Part shown: in pieces, positions 42,060 to 50,783 of the stretch
How positions within the stretch are numbered: the first letter of the stretch is position 1
Layout: every line of letters starts with the position of its first letter
Source of the DNA: Deltaproteobacteria bacterium
Lineage (GTDB): Bacteria > UBA10199 > JACPAL01
Assembly (NCBI GenBank): GCA_016180845.1
Contig: JACPAK010000003.1
Coordinates: 124,001 to 188,000, forward strand
DNA: 64,000 nt
Reading direction: 5' to 3'
Program-made: the position numbers and the translations under genes
The notes under the pieces: model-generated
What the model was told of the DNA's origin: nothing
Database searches by the model: none
The model's input: only the letters and a program-made list of their open reading frames with translations

Positions 42060-42616
42060 AAAAGAGATTGACGATCCTCCTCTTGTTCTTCTCCCTGTTT
42101 TCTCCTTCTCTCTGGGGGCGACAGGGCTTTTCGATCGGCCTCGGACCTGTCGGTAACATCTACCTCGTCGATACCATCCCGATCCTGGATCCAGGTGTTG
42201 GTGGTTTTATGTCCTTCCAATATCGATTTCATGAGCAGGTCGCCTTTGAAACGACCTTTTTGATGACGGCCCAGGATGCGAGTCGCCCTACCGATCGAAG
42301 CATTATTTTTCTGGGGATGCCGGTCTTTGATATCAAACTCTATTTCTTAAGTGGGGATCCACGATTTGATCCTTATGCAGGTACCGGCGTCGGCCTTTAT
42401 TGGCTCACTGAGGGATCGGTATCCAATAACACAGGTGGGGCAGGCATGGGGGCTCAGCTCGATGTCGGTTTTGACTACTATCTGGCTGAATTTATCTCGT
42501 TGGGATTCGAAGGGGTGTTTCGTTCGATTGCCTTTGTGACTGATTTTGGAACACCCAGCGTCAGTCAAGCTTCGCTCCCTTATAGTTTAATGGGGAAGGC
42601 ATCATTTCATTTTTAA
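42056..42616 (+). CDS. Outer-membrane beta-barrel protein
   Basis: A 186-residue exported protein. Signal peptide residues 1-20 (LLLFFSLFSPSLWG), then eight or so amphipathic strands with Gly/aromatic patterning (DPYAGTGVGLYWL, FDYYLAEFISLGFEG) and a final Phe, as in small OmpA-like barrels. ATGA overlap with purN shows it is in the same operon, though no functional link is known. Confidence 0.75.
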   Translation: MKKRLTILLLFFSLFSPSLWGRQGFSIGLGPVGNIYLVDTIPILDPGVGGFMSFQYRFHEQVAFETTFLMTAQDASRPTDRSIIFLGMPVFDIKLYFLSGDPRFDPYAGTGVGLYWLTEGSVSNNTGGAGMGAQLDVGFDYYLAEFISLGFEGVFRSIAFVTDFGTPSVSQASLPYSLMGKASFHF

Positions 42617-42628
42617 AAAGGAGAATCT

Positions 42629-43303
42629 ATGATCACCATCACCTACTTTGGCCACTCGTGTTTCCTGATCGAAGGACGAAAAGGAAAGGTCATCATCGAC
42701 CCTTTCTTAAAAGGAAACCCTCACGTCCGAGTCAACCCGGCTGAGATTATCTGCAATGCCGTTCTTGTCAGCCACGGTCATCAAGATCACCTCGGAGATG
42801 CTGTCGAAATCTCCCTGAAAAACCACGCCCCGGTCATCGGGGCGTATGAGCTTGTTCAATCTTGCATGAAACAAGGGACCAACGGGCATGGAATGAATAT
42901 CGGCGGGAGTTTTCATTTTGAATTCGGTGAAGTCACTCTCACCCCTGCCATTCATAGTTCGGGATGCGCCGATGGAACCTATGCCGGGAGCCCTTGCGGT
43001 TTCATTTTAAAAATGGACAACCGGACGATCTACCATGCCGGTGACACCGGCCTCACGCTGGAAATGAAGCTCATTTCAGAATCCCATAACATCGATATCG
43101 CACTTCTTCCGATTGGCGATAACTATACCATGGGGCCCGCCGATGCGGCCAAGGCGGTCGAATTTTTGAAGCCGAAACTTGTCATCCCGATGCATTACAA
43201 TACCTTCCCGGAGATTGAACAGGACCCCGCCGATTTTGAGGACAAGGTCGGAGACTTGGCGCGGGTCAAAGTCATGAAGTTTGGCGAAACTTTTGAGCTG
43301 TAA
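42629..43303 (+). CDS. UPF0173 metal-dependent hydrolase
   Basis: A 224-residue metallo-beta-lactamase-fold protein. Metal motif SHGHQDHLGD, further ligands in HSSGC, AGDTGL and PMHYNT, and the start MITITYFGHSCFLIE are typical of the UPF0173/YtkL family. Strong AAAAGGAG ribosome site. Substrate unknown for the family; the position between an outer-membrane protein and an oxidoreductase gives no clue. Confidence 0.93.
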   Translation: MITITYFGHSCFLIEGRKGKVIIDPFLKGNPHVRVNPAEIICNAVLVSHGHQDHLGDAVEISLKNHAPVIGAYELVQSCMKQGTNGHGMNIGGSFHFEFGEVTLTPAIHSSGCADGTYAGSPCGFILKMDNRTIYHAGDTGLTLEMKLISESHNIDIALLPIGDNYTMGPADAAKAVEFLKPKLVIPMHYNTFPEIEQDPADFEDKVGDLARVKVMKFGETFEL

Positions 43304-43305
43304 AT

Positions 43306-44739
43306 ATGTCCCTTAATTTCTGTGATGTCCTGGTCGTCGGAGGTGACCTCTCTGGGGTCGTCGCAGCAACGCTGCTTGCGAAAAGGGGCATGAACGTCCT
43401 CGTCCTGGACGATGATGAGGAGAATGACCGATCTGCCCCACTCGTCACCGGTCTCGAAACACGAATTTTCAAGGGGCTCATGAACAAGCTGATGATCCCC
43501 GAATCAAAACTGCAATTCTTCGAGGAAAATGAAGTCAGCTGCCAGATGATCTTGCGCCGTCACCGGATCGATTTCAGACCGAATCAAAATTACTTTCTCA
43601 AAGAAATCGGACGTGAATTCCCTGAGGACAAGGAGGTCTTTCAGGACTACCTCGAGGAGCTCAATCTGTTGAGAGAGAAATGGGTGGAGCCTCTCTTTTC
43701 GCTTCTTCCCTTAAACAGCCGGCAGGATGTAAAACAATTTACCCAGTGGCTCGAAAACCTCCCGGATGAAAAGGCAGCTTCCTTATGGGCAAAGATGTCC
43801 ACTGAGTTCCAGAGTGTCCTCAAAATTATCCTAAGATTTCTTTCGCGAAACCCTGTTATTGAGCCGATCCATCTTCAACTCCTCCTCTACCTCTCACCAG
43901 AAAATTGTGCGACCTTTTCGCTGAAGGGGGGGATCAGAGGAATCAAAAAGATATTTTATGAGAAGCTTGATTACTTCGGGGGACTTGTGCATCCCCTCGG
44001 CTCCAATGAGTTCAAGATCCTTGCCAAAGGACGGGAGATCAAGGGAGTCAAGTTAAGCAGCTTTAACTACCCCACTCGCTGCCGTTTTTTGATCGGCAAT
44101 CTGGATTTTCAGCGTTTCTACGAAGCGCTCCCCACAACCCTCTGGTCCTATTTCGCCAAGAAAAAGGCGCGGCAACTCCCCACACTCCCCTTTTACTATA
44201 CGGTCCAGTATGAAATTCGCCGGGATCTCTTGCCGGAACCGATGCGTGAGAATCTGGTGATGGTTGATGATCTGGCACAGCCGCTGGAAAATCTGAACTA
44301 CCTTGAAATCAACCTGTCTCCGTTGTCACGGGATAATAACGAGATGGTCCTGCTCACGGTCGGCTACCAGCATTCCTCGTCAAACAGTGACGAACCATTT
44401 TTTGAAAATCTTCATGGGGAGATTGAACGCCGTCTCCGATATCTGATCCCGTTTGCCGGCTCAGACCTGAGAAGAGTTTTTCCAAAAATCAAAGACCCGG
44501 CGGAATCCGGCACCCTTTTCCCGGAAAATGGAGACTTCACGCTGTTTCGTCAACTGGCCGAAAAAAGACGCGACCTTCCCGTCTCTCTCTTCTCACCGAA
44601 ATGTTCAACTCCGTTTAAGAATGCCCTCTCTTTAGGGCCCAATCTCCTCCCCTGGATGGGGACGGAGGGAAAGATCCTGTCGGGACTGAGGGGAGTGGAG
44701 TTGGTCTGGGACAAAGAATCCAAGCTCAAGAAACATTAA
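43306..44739 (+). CDS. Flavin amine-oxidase/phytoene-desaturase-like protein
   Basis: A 477-residue protein with an N-terminal Rossmann fold (DVLVVGGDLSGVVAATLL). The second Gly of the dinucleotide motif GxGxxG is Asp (G12, G13, D14, G17), which is unusual. The later blocks (FSLKGGIRGIKKIFYEKL at about 205-222, and a C-terminal NLLPWMGTEGKILSGL segment at about 450) fit a carotenoid-isomerase-like organisation. Two bases separate it from the previous stop. It converges with rnhB, overlapping by 14 bases. Substrate unknown; a membrane lipid or quinone is possible. Confidence 0.75.
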   Translation: MSLNFCDVLVVGGDLSGVVAATLLAKRGMNVLVLDDDEENDRSAPLVTGLETRIFKGLMNKLMIPESKLQFFEENEVSCQMILRRHRIDFRPNQNYFLKEIGREFPEDKEVFQDYLEELNLLREKWVEPLFSLLPLNSRQDVKQFTQWLENLPDEKAASLWAKMSTEFQSVLKIILRFLSRNPVIEPIHLQLLLYLSPENCATFSLKGGIRGIKKIFYEKLDYFGGLVHPLGSNEFKILAKGREIKGVKLSSFNYPTRCRFLIGNLDFQRFYEALPTTLWSYFAKKKARQLPTLPFYYTVQYEIRRDLLPEPMRENLVMVDDLAQPLENLNYLEINLSPLSRDNNEMVLLTVGYQHSSSNSDEPFFENLHGEIERRLRYLIPFAGSDLRRVFPKIKDPAESGTLFPENGDFTLFRQLAEKRRDLPVSLFSPKCSTPFKNALSLGPNLLPWMGTEGKILSGLRGVELVWDKESKLKKH

Positions 44740-45334
44740 ATGATCGCCGGTGGAGCGGTGTCAGTCCGAATCTTTGGATCGCTCGGCGATGTCGGAGCGT
44801 CCCGTATCCCTTGTGCGCTTCAAAACCAAAATCCGGAAATTGTTTAGCGACCTCACACATCCATCGGTCTCTGAGAACCTTCGCGACAATCGAGGCAGCG
44901 GCGATCGACTGGCTTTGTGCATCACCATGAATCACAGGTCGTTGCGGAATTCCGAGATCCAGAGGGAAACGCCCGTCGATCAGAACAAATTCTGGCGGTA
45001 TCTTTAAATGGTCCACCGCCTTCTTCATCACTTCCAGTGAGGCTTTGTGAATATTAATCTTGTCAATTCTCTCATGATCAACGAAGGCGATGGACCAATC
45101 GACCGCAACCTCGAGAATCTTCTCAAAAAGTTTTTCTCTCACGCGGGGGCTTAGTTGTTTGGAATCGTTGACCCCTGAAATCTGGATCTGAGCTGGCAAG
45201 ATCACAGCGGCGGCAAAAACAGGTCCGGCAAGGCACCCCCTCCCTACCTCATCAACACCAGCGATATGGAGGTATCCTTCACCGTAAAGCGCTGTTTCGA
45301 TCTCAAGAAGATTTGGTTTGTTCTGTTCCGGCAA
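44726..45334 (-). CDS. rnhB: Ribonuclease HII
   Basis: A 202-residue RNase HII that removes RNA from RNA-DNA hybrids. The catalytic motif [13 protein letters not shown], the second acidic LIDGRFPL and the C-terminal [10 protein letters not shown] are present. Its ATG overlaps rplS by 32 bases. Last gene of the rpsP operon, where it is found in many bacteria. Confidence 0.97.
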   Translation of the reverse strand: MPEQNKPNLLEIETALYGEGYLHIAGVDEVGRGCLAGPVFAAAVILPAQIQISGVNDSKQLSPRVREKLFEKILEVAVDWSIAFVDHERIDKINIHKASLEVMKKAVDHLKIPPEFVLIDGRFPLDLGIPQRPVIHGDAQSQSIAAASIVAKVLRDRWMCEVAKQFPDFGFEAHKGYGTLRHRRAIQRFGLTPLHRRSFNVS

Positions 45335-45680
45335 GAGACTGATCCTCCCCCTGGATCCTTGCCTTCTTCCCTGAAAGCTCTCTCAAATAATAAAGCTTTG
45401 CCCGACGCACCTTCCCCTTTTGGAGCACTTCGATTTTTTGTATTAAGGGGGAATGAAGCGGGAAAATCCTCTCCACCCCAACCCCATAGGAGATCTTGCG
45501 AACGATGAAACTTGCCTGCCTCCCTTCGCCCCGACAAGAAAGCACAGCCCCTTCAAAAAGCTGGGTCCTCTCCTTGTCCCCTTCCATAATCCGGCAGTGG
45601 ATGCGGACCGTGTCACCGGCCCGAAAAGCAGGGATTTTCTCCTTCAGCCCTTCATTACGAATTTTCTGGATCGTGTTCAT
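45303..45680 (-). CDS. rplS: Ribosomal protein L19
   Basis: A 125-residue L19 at the 30S-50S interface. Typical blocks: [32 protein letters not shown] and [14 protein letters not shown]. The C-terminal tail of about 15 residues extends beyond the usual end and overlaps rnhB. In an operon with trmD upstream (59-base gap). Confidence 0.97.
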   Translation of the reverse strand: MNTIQKIRNEGLKEKIPAFRAGDTVRIHCRIMEGDKERTQLFEGAVLSCRGEGRQASFIVRKISYGVGVERIFPLHSPLIQKIEVLQKGKVRRAKLYYLRELSGKKARIQGEDQSLAGTEQTKSS

Positions 45681-45739
45681 AATAGGGGCCGGAGAGTTAT
45701 CAAAGGGTTAAGGAAATGACAAGCTTGTTTTTACGCCTT

Positions 45740-46417
45740 TTATCCGCGTTTTTTAAGAAGGTCTGGGCGTCGAGAGGCGGTAATTTCATGCGACTCCTTC
45801 TCTCGCCACTCCTTGATTTTCTTGTGATCACCCGAAAGCAGGATCGAGGGGACCTTCAATCCACGAAATTCCTCGGGTCGGGTATAATGAGGGTATTCCA
45901 GGAGGGGCGAAAATGACTCTTCTTGTAAAGATTCTTCCTTCCCCACAAACCCCGGAATCAATCGTGAAACAGCCTCAAGAAAGACAAGGGCAGCGACCTC
46001 TCCCCCACTCAAGACATAATCCCCAATAGAGATCTCCTCATCGATAAAATGATCAATGACCCTCTGATCGACCCCTTCATAGCGACCACAAAGAAGAATC
46101 AACTGGTCATACTCGAGATAGGCAGAGAGCCTCTCCTGACGAAGAGGTTCCCCGCGAGGAGAAAAATAGATACGACGGCATTGCTTGAGTTTAGGAATTG
46201 ACTCCAGGGCCTGAACAACCGGTTCCGGCCGCATCACCATTCCGGCGCCACCACCATATGGGAGATCATCGACCATCCCATGACGATCAACCGCCCAATC
46301 ACGAATGTTGTGAAGAGTGACCTCGATCTTCCGGCTTTCAATCGCCTTGCCAAGAAGAGAAATTTTTAAGGGTGATTCAAAAAAACCAGGAAAGAGGGTC
46401 AGGATATCAAAACGCAT
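45740..46417 (-). CDS. trmD: tRNA (guanine37-N1)-methyltransferase
   Basis: A 225-residue SPOUT enzyme that methylates G37 to prevent frameshifting. Start FDILTLFPGFF, knot motifs LLCGRYEGVDQRV and IGDYVLSGGE, and YTRPEEFRGL are all in place. It begins directly (one base) after khpA, and no rimM gene lies between them, unlike the usual order. Confidence 0.97.
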   Translation of the reverse strand: MRFDILTLFPGFFESPLKISLLGKAIESRKIEVTLHNIRDWAVDRHGMVDDLPYGGGAGMVMRPEPVVQALESIPKLKQCRRIYFSPRGEPLRQERLSAYLEYDQLILLCGRYEGVDQRVIDHFIDEEISIGDYVLSGGEVAALVFLEAVSRLIPGFVGKEESLQEESFSPLLEYPHYTRPEEFRGLKVPSILLSGDHKKIKEWREKESHEITASRRPDLLKKRG

Positions 46418-46657
46418 CTACTCCAGAATTTCCAGAACCGAGCGTTTTTTCAGTTTTGTAGAGGCTGCTGCCAAAATGGTCCTCATGGAACGAGCGGTTC
46501 GACCTTCGCGGCCAATAACCTTGCCGAGGTCCTCTTTCGCAACCTTGAGCTCAAAAACGGTCGTTTGTTCACCATCCACCTCAGCCACTTCAACCACCTC
46601 AGGTTTGTCGACCAACGCCTTCGCCATCATTTCAACAAGGATCTTGAGTTCTGACAT
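46418..46657 (-). CDS. khpA: KH-domain RNA-binding protein
   Basis: A 79-residue single-KH protein. The GxxG loop is GREG in [17 protein letters not shown]. KhpA-type proteins bind RNA and affect cell-size and ribosomal functions in characterised species. The gene sits between rpsP (16 bases) and trmD in the ribosomal operon, its standard place. Confidence 0.92.
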   Translation of the reverse strand: MSELKILVEMMAKALVDKPEVVEVAEVDGEQTTVFELKVAKEDLGKVIGREGRTARSMRTILAAASTKLKKRSVLEILE

Positions 46658-46673
46658 GCGATTACCCCCCCTC

Positions 46674-46925
46674 CTACTTTGAGCTGCCCGCTTGAACTTC
46701 TTTCATAATGCTTCGGACAGTCGCTGACGGCTTTGCCCCTTTTGAGAGCCAATAAAGAAGTCGCTCTTTTTTCACAGTTGCTGAGGCACGCCCCTTTTTC
46801 GGATTATAATAACCAATCACCTCAAGATAACGACCGTCACGAGGAGACTCACTATCCGTCACGACAATCCTGTCAAACGGCTTTTGGTTCGTTCCCTTGC
46901 GCGAAAGTCTGATTCTAACTGCCAT
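46674..46925 (-). CDS. rpsP: Ribosomal protein S16
   Basis: An 83-residue S16, an early 30S assembly protein. Signatures: [20 protein letters not shown] and [13 protein letters not shown] (read in parts), and [18 protein letters not shown]. First gene of the operon, divergent from purU by 73 bases. Confidence 0.97.
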   Translation of the reverse strand: MAVRIRLSRKGTNQKPFDRIVVTDSESPRDGRYLEVIGYYNPKKGRASATVKKERLLYWLSKGAKPSATVRSIMKEVQAGSSK

Positions 46926-46956
46926 AGGGAGGGGAACATAAAAATAGATAGAGTGT

Positions 46957-46984
46957 TTGTCAATAGCTTCAAATGTGGTAAAGT
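46957..46984 (+). promoter_or_regulatory. Sigma-70-type promoter of purU
   Basis: TTGTCA, 16-base spacer, TAAAGT. The predicted transcript start is about 46991, eight bases before the ATG at 46999. An upstream TTG start at 46957 would lie within the -35 box, so it can be excluded. Confidence 0.6.
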
Positions 46985-46998
46985 CTCTTAAAATCCTT

Positions 46999-47910
46999 AT
47001 GGTTCCGTCTCCCCGTCATAAAAGATTAGCCAAAGTTCGGGTAGCCGGTCCTGATAAAAAAGGGATCATCGCAACCGTCACGACTTATCTTTTTAAAAAT
47101 AATATCAATATTGAGGACATTGATCAGAGGATCCTGGAGGGGATCCTTGTCATGAATATGGTGGTCGACATTACCGGTCTTGGAAAGCCGGTCTCCGTTT
47201 TCAGAGAAGGATTAAAAAAAGTTGGGCAAGAAATTAAAATGGAGATCTCTTGTCAGGAGATAATCCCCAAAAAAATAAAGAATGTCGCCCTGCTGACAAC
47301 CAAGGAACCCCACTGCCTCATCAGGTTGATCAAGGAGATGAAGGCAAGGAAAATTCGTGGCATTCCACAAATCATTATTTCCAACCGAAACGACCTCCGT
47401 CCTGTCGCTCGAAGATTCAGCATCCCATTCTTCTATTATCCATCCAGCAATAGGAAAGAACAGGAACAAAAAATCCTCAAAAAACTCTCGGAGCATGAAA
47501 TTGATCTCATCGTTCTTGCCCGCTACATGCAGATCCTTTCTCCAGAATTCTGTTTCCGCCATGAAGGAAAGATTGTAAATATCCACCCCTCTTTGCTCCC
47601 CTCCTTCCCTGGGGCTCGTGCCTATTCTCAGGCCTTTAATAAAGGAGTCGAGGTGGTCGGAGTCACCGCCCATTTCGTGACGACGGATCTCGACGAAGGA
47701 CCGATCATCTGTCAGGAGGCATTTAAGATCGACAAAAACAGAGAGACTGCCGAATCAATTGCCCAGCGAGGGAAAGAGATGGAGGCAAAGGTTCTTGCCC
47801 GCGCTGTTAAACTCTTTTGTGAGGATCGATTAACACTGCGTCGAGGGAAGGTGATCGATAGTCGAAGAATCCATCAATTTGAAGAACAGGTAAAAAGTTT
47901 TTATCAATAA
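46999..47910 (+). CDS. purU: Formyltetrahydrofolate deformylase
   Basis: A 303-residue PurU. An N-terminal ACT domain (KVRVAGPDKKGIIATVTTYL) precedes a formyltransferase-fold domain with NIHPSLLPSFPGA and GVTAHFVTTDLDEGPII. PurU releases formate from 10-formyl-THF and balances the one-carbon pool. The start at 46999 is set by the promoter. A strong bidirectional terminator follows. Confidence 0.92.
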   Translation: MVPSPRHKRLAKVRVAGPDKKGIIATVTTYLFKNNINIEDIDQRILEGILVMNMVVDITGLGKPVSVFREGLKKVGQEIKMEISCQEIIPKKIKNVALLTTKEPHCLIRLIKEMKARKIRGIPQIIISNRNDLRPVARRFSIPFFYYPSSNRKEQEQKILKKLSEHEIDLIVLARYMQILSPEFCFRHEGKIVNIHPSLLPSFPGARAYSQAFNKGVEVVGVTAHFVTTDLDEGPIICQEAFKIDKNRETAESIAQRGKEMEAKVLARAVKLFCEDRLTLRRGKVIDSRRIHQFEEQVKSFYQ

Positions 47911-47912
47911 AA

Positions 47913-47946
47913 AAAGGCGCCCTGAGCGAAGTCGAAGGGCGCCTTT
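47913..47946. terminator. Bidirectional Rho-independent terminator, also a known repeat
   Basis: Stem AAAGGCGCCCT / AGGGCGCCTTT (11 bp) with a 12-base loop GAGCGAAGTCGA, flanked by A and T runs, serving purU and the convergent 47979 gene. The loop-stem core CCCTGAGCGAAGTCGAAGGG is a motif I recall from many unrelated genomes. Confidence 0.85.
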
Positions 47947-47978
47947 ACTCATCATCTCAAGTCATCTGTCTCTTTACA

Positions 47979-50627
47979 TCACATCCCCCCTTGGCAGGTC
48001 GTGGCGATACACGTCAGACCTGACATACACTGTCCTGGCGTAGAACAGACATCGCCAGCAATCCCTGCCCCGACGTTCTTGCAAGCCCGCGTTGCAGTCC
48101 CTCCACCACAATAGGTGGAACAGCAATTGGCATCACTGGTACAGGTTAAACCGACTGCACTACACGAGAGTCCACCAGCGGTACAGATATTCCCAGTACA
48201 AGTCAGCCCAGAGGAACAATGACCCGAACTCCCACAGTACTCTCCCGTTGCACCTGAACCAGCCCCCGCACAGGTCCCTGGAGAGGTTGAGAGGGATCGG
48301 AGCCCACAATAACCAGAGGCGCAGGTGGCATCTGAGGTACACCTGGTTCCGGCAGAGCAATTGCTTGTGCAACTTGTCGCACAGGCGGTAGAGGTCGAAC
48401 AGAGCGCCGCTGAACAACAAGCACTTCCACATTCGGTATTGGTGACACAACCATCTCCTAATCCCTTCAAACTACTCCCACTTCCGCTACAAGAGGCGGA
48501 TGTTGAGCATATCCCTCCTGAACAACAGGCACTTCCACACGCGGTGTTCTCCGTACAAGCCTCTCCTAAACCTTTAAGTCCACCTCCTCCACAAGAAGCG
48601 GATGTCGCGCAGAGCCCTCCTGAACAGCAGTTACTCCCACACTGGGTATTACTCGCACAGACCTCGGCGAGTGCTTTTAAACCACCACCCCCAGCATCTG
48701 AACCCTGACAGGTTCCGTTCGTACAGGTTAATCCCGTACCGCAGGTCGCACTTGAGGAACAGGAGAAACCAGGTCCACTCAGGATTGTCACGGTTGTAGA
48801 AACACAAACACCCGCCTGACAAGACGACCCTGCTTCGCAAGCACCACTGGAACAAGAACCTCCCGCTGAACCGCTTGAAGCAACTGTTGGTGCCGCTCCC
48901 CCACCACCAAAGGACTGATGCTCACCACCAGTAGCTATAGAACCCATCCCTGTGGTCGCTCCGGCAGTCAACATGCAAATCTTGGCCAAATTGCAAAAGG
49001 TAATACCCACATCGCAATCACTATTGGTGCTACAGGCACGTCCTAGCTTTTCAGAAAGGGCAGCGCAAGTCCTTGACCCGCTTGATTGGGTCGTACACTG
49101 AGTCCCTGTCGTACAACTCCCTGAGGTACAATCAGCCCCCGGCGGTTTTGGGATCGTCACGAGGTCAGTCCCAAGAATCGTCCCGGGAGCATAATTAATG
49201 ATACCTGATATGAGATTCGCACACCCCGCTGTTCCGGTCAGGGCACAGGTTTGAACGACATTGCTATCCCTCATCTGAGGGGCACAGCTCTTGGCCAGAT
49301 CAGCCACTCCATAGGTCGCATACTGCGAGGGATCTATTTTGTTTTTCAGATCCAGACCGATCACATGCGATGCCTGGGCAACAGTCGTCGGCACAAAGCT
49401 TGAAAAATCATAGGTCCCATCCGCCGCCGGAGCCGGGATCGCTCCTCCCAAGGCCCCCATCACAAACTTCGCCTCATCGGGATCGTCACAGGCACCAATC
49501 TTGATCTGCTCAACGATCGCCTCACGTGCCTTGCTATTATCTCCAAAGGCCTTCGCAACAGATGAATCCATCGCTGTAATATACTTCGCACATTGCCTGA
49601 GATCGGTCGGTTTGATCAGCTGATTTGCAAGATCCTCTGGCTTGACCTCAACAATAGGACCAATATAGGCCTTCAGACCAACCGTCCCGAGGGAACCTTT
49701 TATTGTCTCCCAGTCGGCAACAACAGCGGCATCACTTTTTTTTGCATAGGCTTCATAAATCGTATCGGTCACCCGGAGGGTAGTGCCAAAAACGTTCGTA
49801 TCAACCGGAATTCCTCCGCCAACTGTTAGTACCTCGGCAGAGATTGCAGAGATAGCAGAACTCTCACCCTGAATCGCATCCTTCAGAACCTCCACAGGGG
49901 GTGTCGGTGGCTCTGCTGTTATCGACGGGGTCCCCCCTTCTGCAATATACTGCTGATGCGCCTGATAGGCTGCCTCAATTCCAACATTGGCTGTATCAAT
50001 CGTCGTATTCGACGTAATCGTCGTGTCCCCAATAACTGCCTCAACCGATTGTTTAATCGCATCGGGCACGACGACTTCAAGCGCCCCCGTTAGATCCCCC
50101 CCCACCTCATAACTTTTGCCTGTCTCGTTTTCCGCAACCGCGAGGAGGACTGCGGTCGAAAAATCGGTTTCGGTATTACAGTTAATTGTTGCCGATGTTG
50201 CGGTACTCGGGATGACGTCATAGGAATGGATTTCGGGTTCCGACTTCTTCTGGTCATTTTCGTACACGAGAACGAGCGTCTCACCTTGTACTTGAGAGGC
50301 GGGAAGCGAGGTTGTGTAAGTTCCATCACTCTGGACGGTCACGATATCGAGAGTTTTTCCTTCTGAATTCATGAGGGTCACCGTCCCTCCGGTTGCCGGC
50401 TTTTCGACAAACTTTGATTGTCGATTAAGGACCATCCCCTGAACGCTCAGGCCTGCGTCTTCAGAGGTAGCGCCCCCGAGTCCCAACGTAGAAACGGTCC
50501 CAGAGAGGGTTACTGATGTTGCCCCACGAGTCGCCCCACTACCGCCGAGGCAGCCTATAGCGCCACTTAGCCCGAGTAGGCTGAAGAGACAGAGTATGCT
50601 TCGAATCAGTTTTTTATGGGTCATCAT
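47979..50627 (-). CDS. Large lipoprotein with Cys-rich repeat modules
   Basis: An 882-residue lipoprotein. The lipobox is GAIGC with Cys at about residue 26, followed by Gly (no Asp sorting signal). Residues about 40-150 resemble a carboxypeptidase-regulatory/SpaA-like Ig fold (GTVTLMNSEGKTLDIVTVQSDGTYTTSL, read in parts). A helical middle follows, and from about 535 on there is a Cys-rich tail built of imperfect tandem repeats. Three in a row share LKGLGEACTxNTxCGSACCSGG patterns, with others of the type CASGYCGL. Strong GGGGGAGCC ribosome site; a -24/-12 promoter lies at 50684-50699. Probably a surface protein; function unknown. Confidence 0.83.
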   Translation of the reverse strand: MMTHKKLIRSILCLFSLLGLSGAIGCLGGSGATRGATSVTLSGTVSTLGLGGATSEDAGLSVQGMVLNRQSKFVEKPATGGTVTLMNSEGKTLDIVTVQSDGTYTTSLPASQVQGETLVLVYENDQKKSEPEIHSYDVIPSTATSATINCNTETDFSTAVLLAVAENETGKSYEVGGDLTGALEVVVPDAIKQSVEAVIGDTTITSNTTIDTANVGIEAAYQAHQQYIAEGGTPSITAEPPTPPVEVLKDAIQGESSAISAISAEVLTVGGGIPVDTNVFGTTLRVTDTIYEAYAKKSDAAVVADWETIKGSLGTVGLKAYIGPIVEVKPEDLANQLIKPTDLRQCAKYITAMDSSVAKAFGDNSKAREAIVEQIKIGACDDPDEAKFVMGALGGAIPAPAADGTYDFSSFVPTTVAQASHVIGLDLKNKIDPSQYATYGVADLAKSCAPQMRDSNVVQTCALTGTAGCANLISGIINYAPGTILGTDLVTIPKPPGADCTSGSCTTGTQCTTQSSGSRTCAALSEKLGRACSTNSDCDVGITFCNLAKICMLTAGATTGMGSIATGGEHQSFGGGGAAPTVASSGSAGGSCSSGACEAGSSCQAGVCVSTTVTILSGPGFSCSSSATCGTGLTCTNGTCQGSDAGGGGLKALAEVCASNTQCGSNCCSGGLCATSASCGGGGLKGLGEACTENTACGSACCSGGICSTSASCSGSGSSLKGLGDGCVTNTECGSACCSAALCSTSTACATSCTSNCSAGTRCTSDATCASGYCGLRSLSTSPGTCAGAGSGATGEYCGSSGHCSSGLTCTGNICTAGGLSCSAVGLTCTSDANCCSTYCGGGTATRACKNVGAGIAGDVCSTPGQCMSGLTCIATTCQGGM

Positions 50628-50683
50628 AGGCTCCCCCTTCCCATGAATCGGTTAATCCTTGAATTTTACGACCTCAACAAGAC

Positions 50684-50699
50684 TGCAAAGCCAGCGCCA
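50684..50699 (-). promoter_or_regulatory. Sigma-54 promoter of the Cys-rich lipoprotein
   Basis: On the minus strand: TGGCGCT, GGCT, TTGCA, with GG and GC at correct spacing and the -12 half perfect. It lies 57 bases before the ATG. No copy of the TCAA-type dyad is seen upstream. Confidence 0.5.
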
Positions 50700-50762
50700 G
50701 AAATCGTTACTACCAGCCGCTTGAAAAGACAATGATTTTTTGGAAAAGAAAAGCAAAAGAGG

Positions 50763-50778
50763 GTTAGAAAGAACCCAT
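50763..50778 (-). terminator. Possible terminator of rsmI
   Basis: On the minus strand: GGGTT, CTTTCT, AACCC, followed by TCTTTTGCTTTTC. A 5-bp stem with a T-rich tail, just after the rsmI stop. Confidence 0.5.
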
Positions 50779-50783
50779 TCTTG

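Noticed and set aside
48000-48720. Repeat-like DNA resembling a tandem or CRISPR-like array
   Set aside because: The periodicity is that of Cys-rich protein repeats in frame; there are no constant repeats with unique spacers of equal length.
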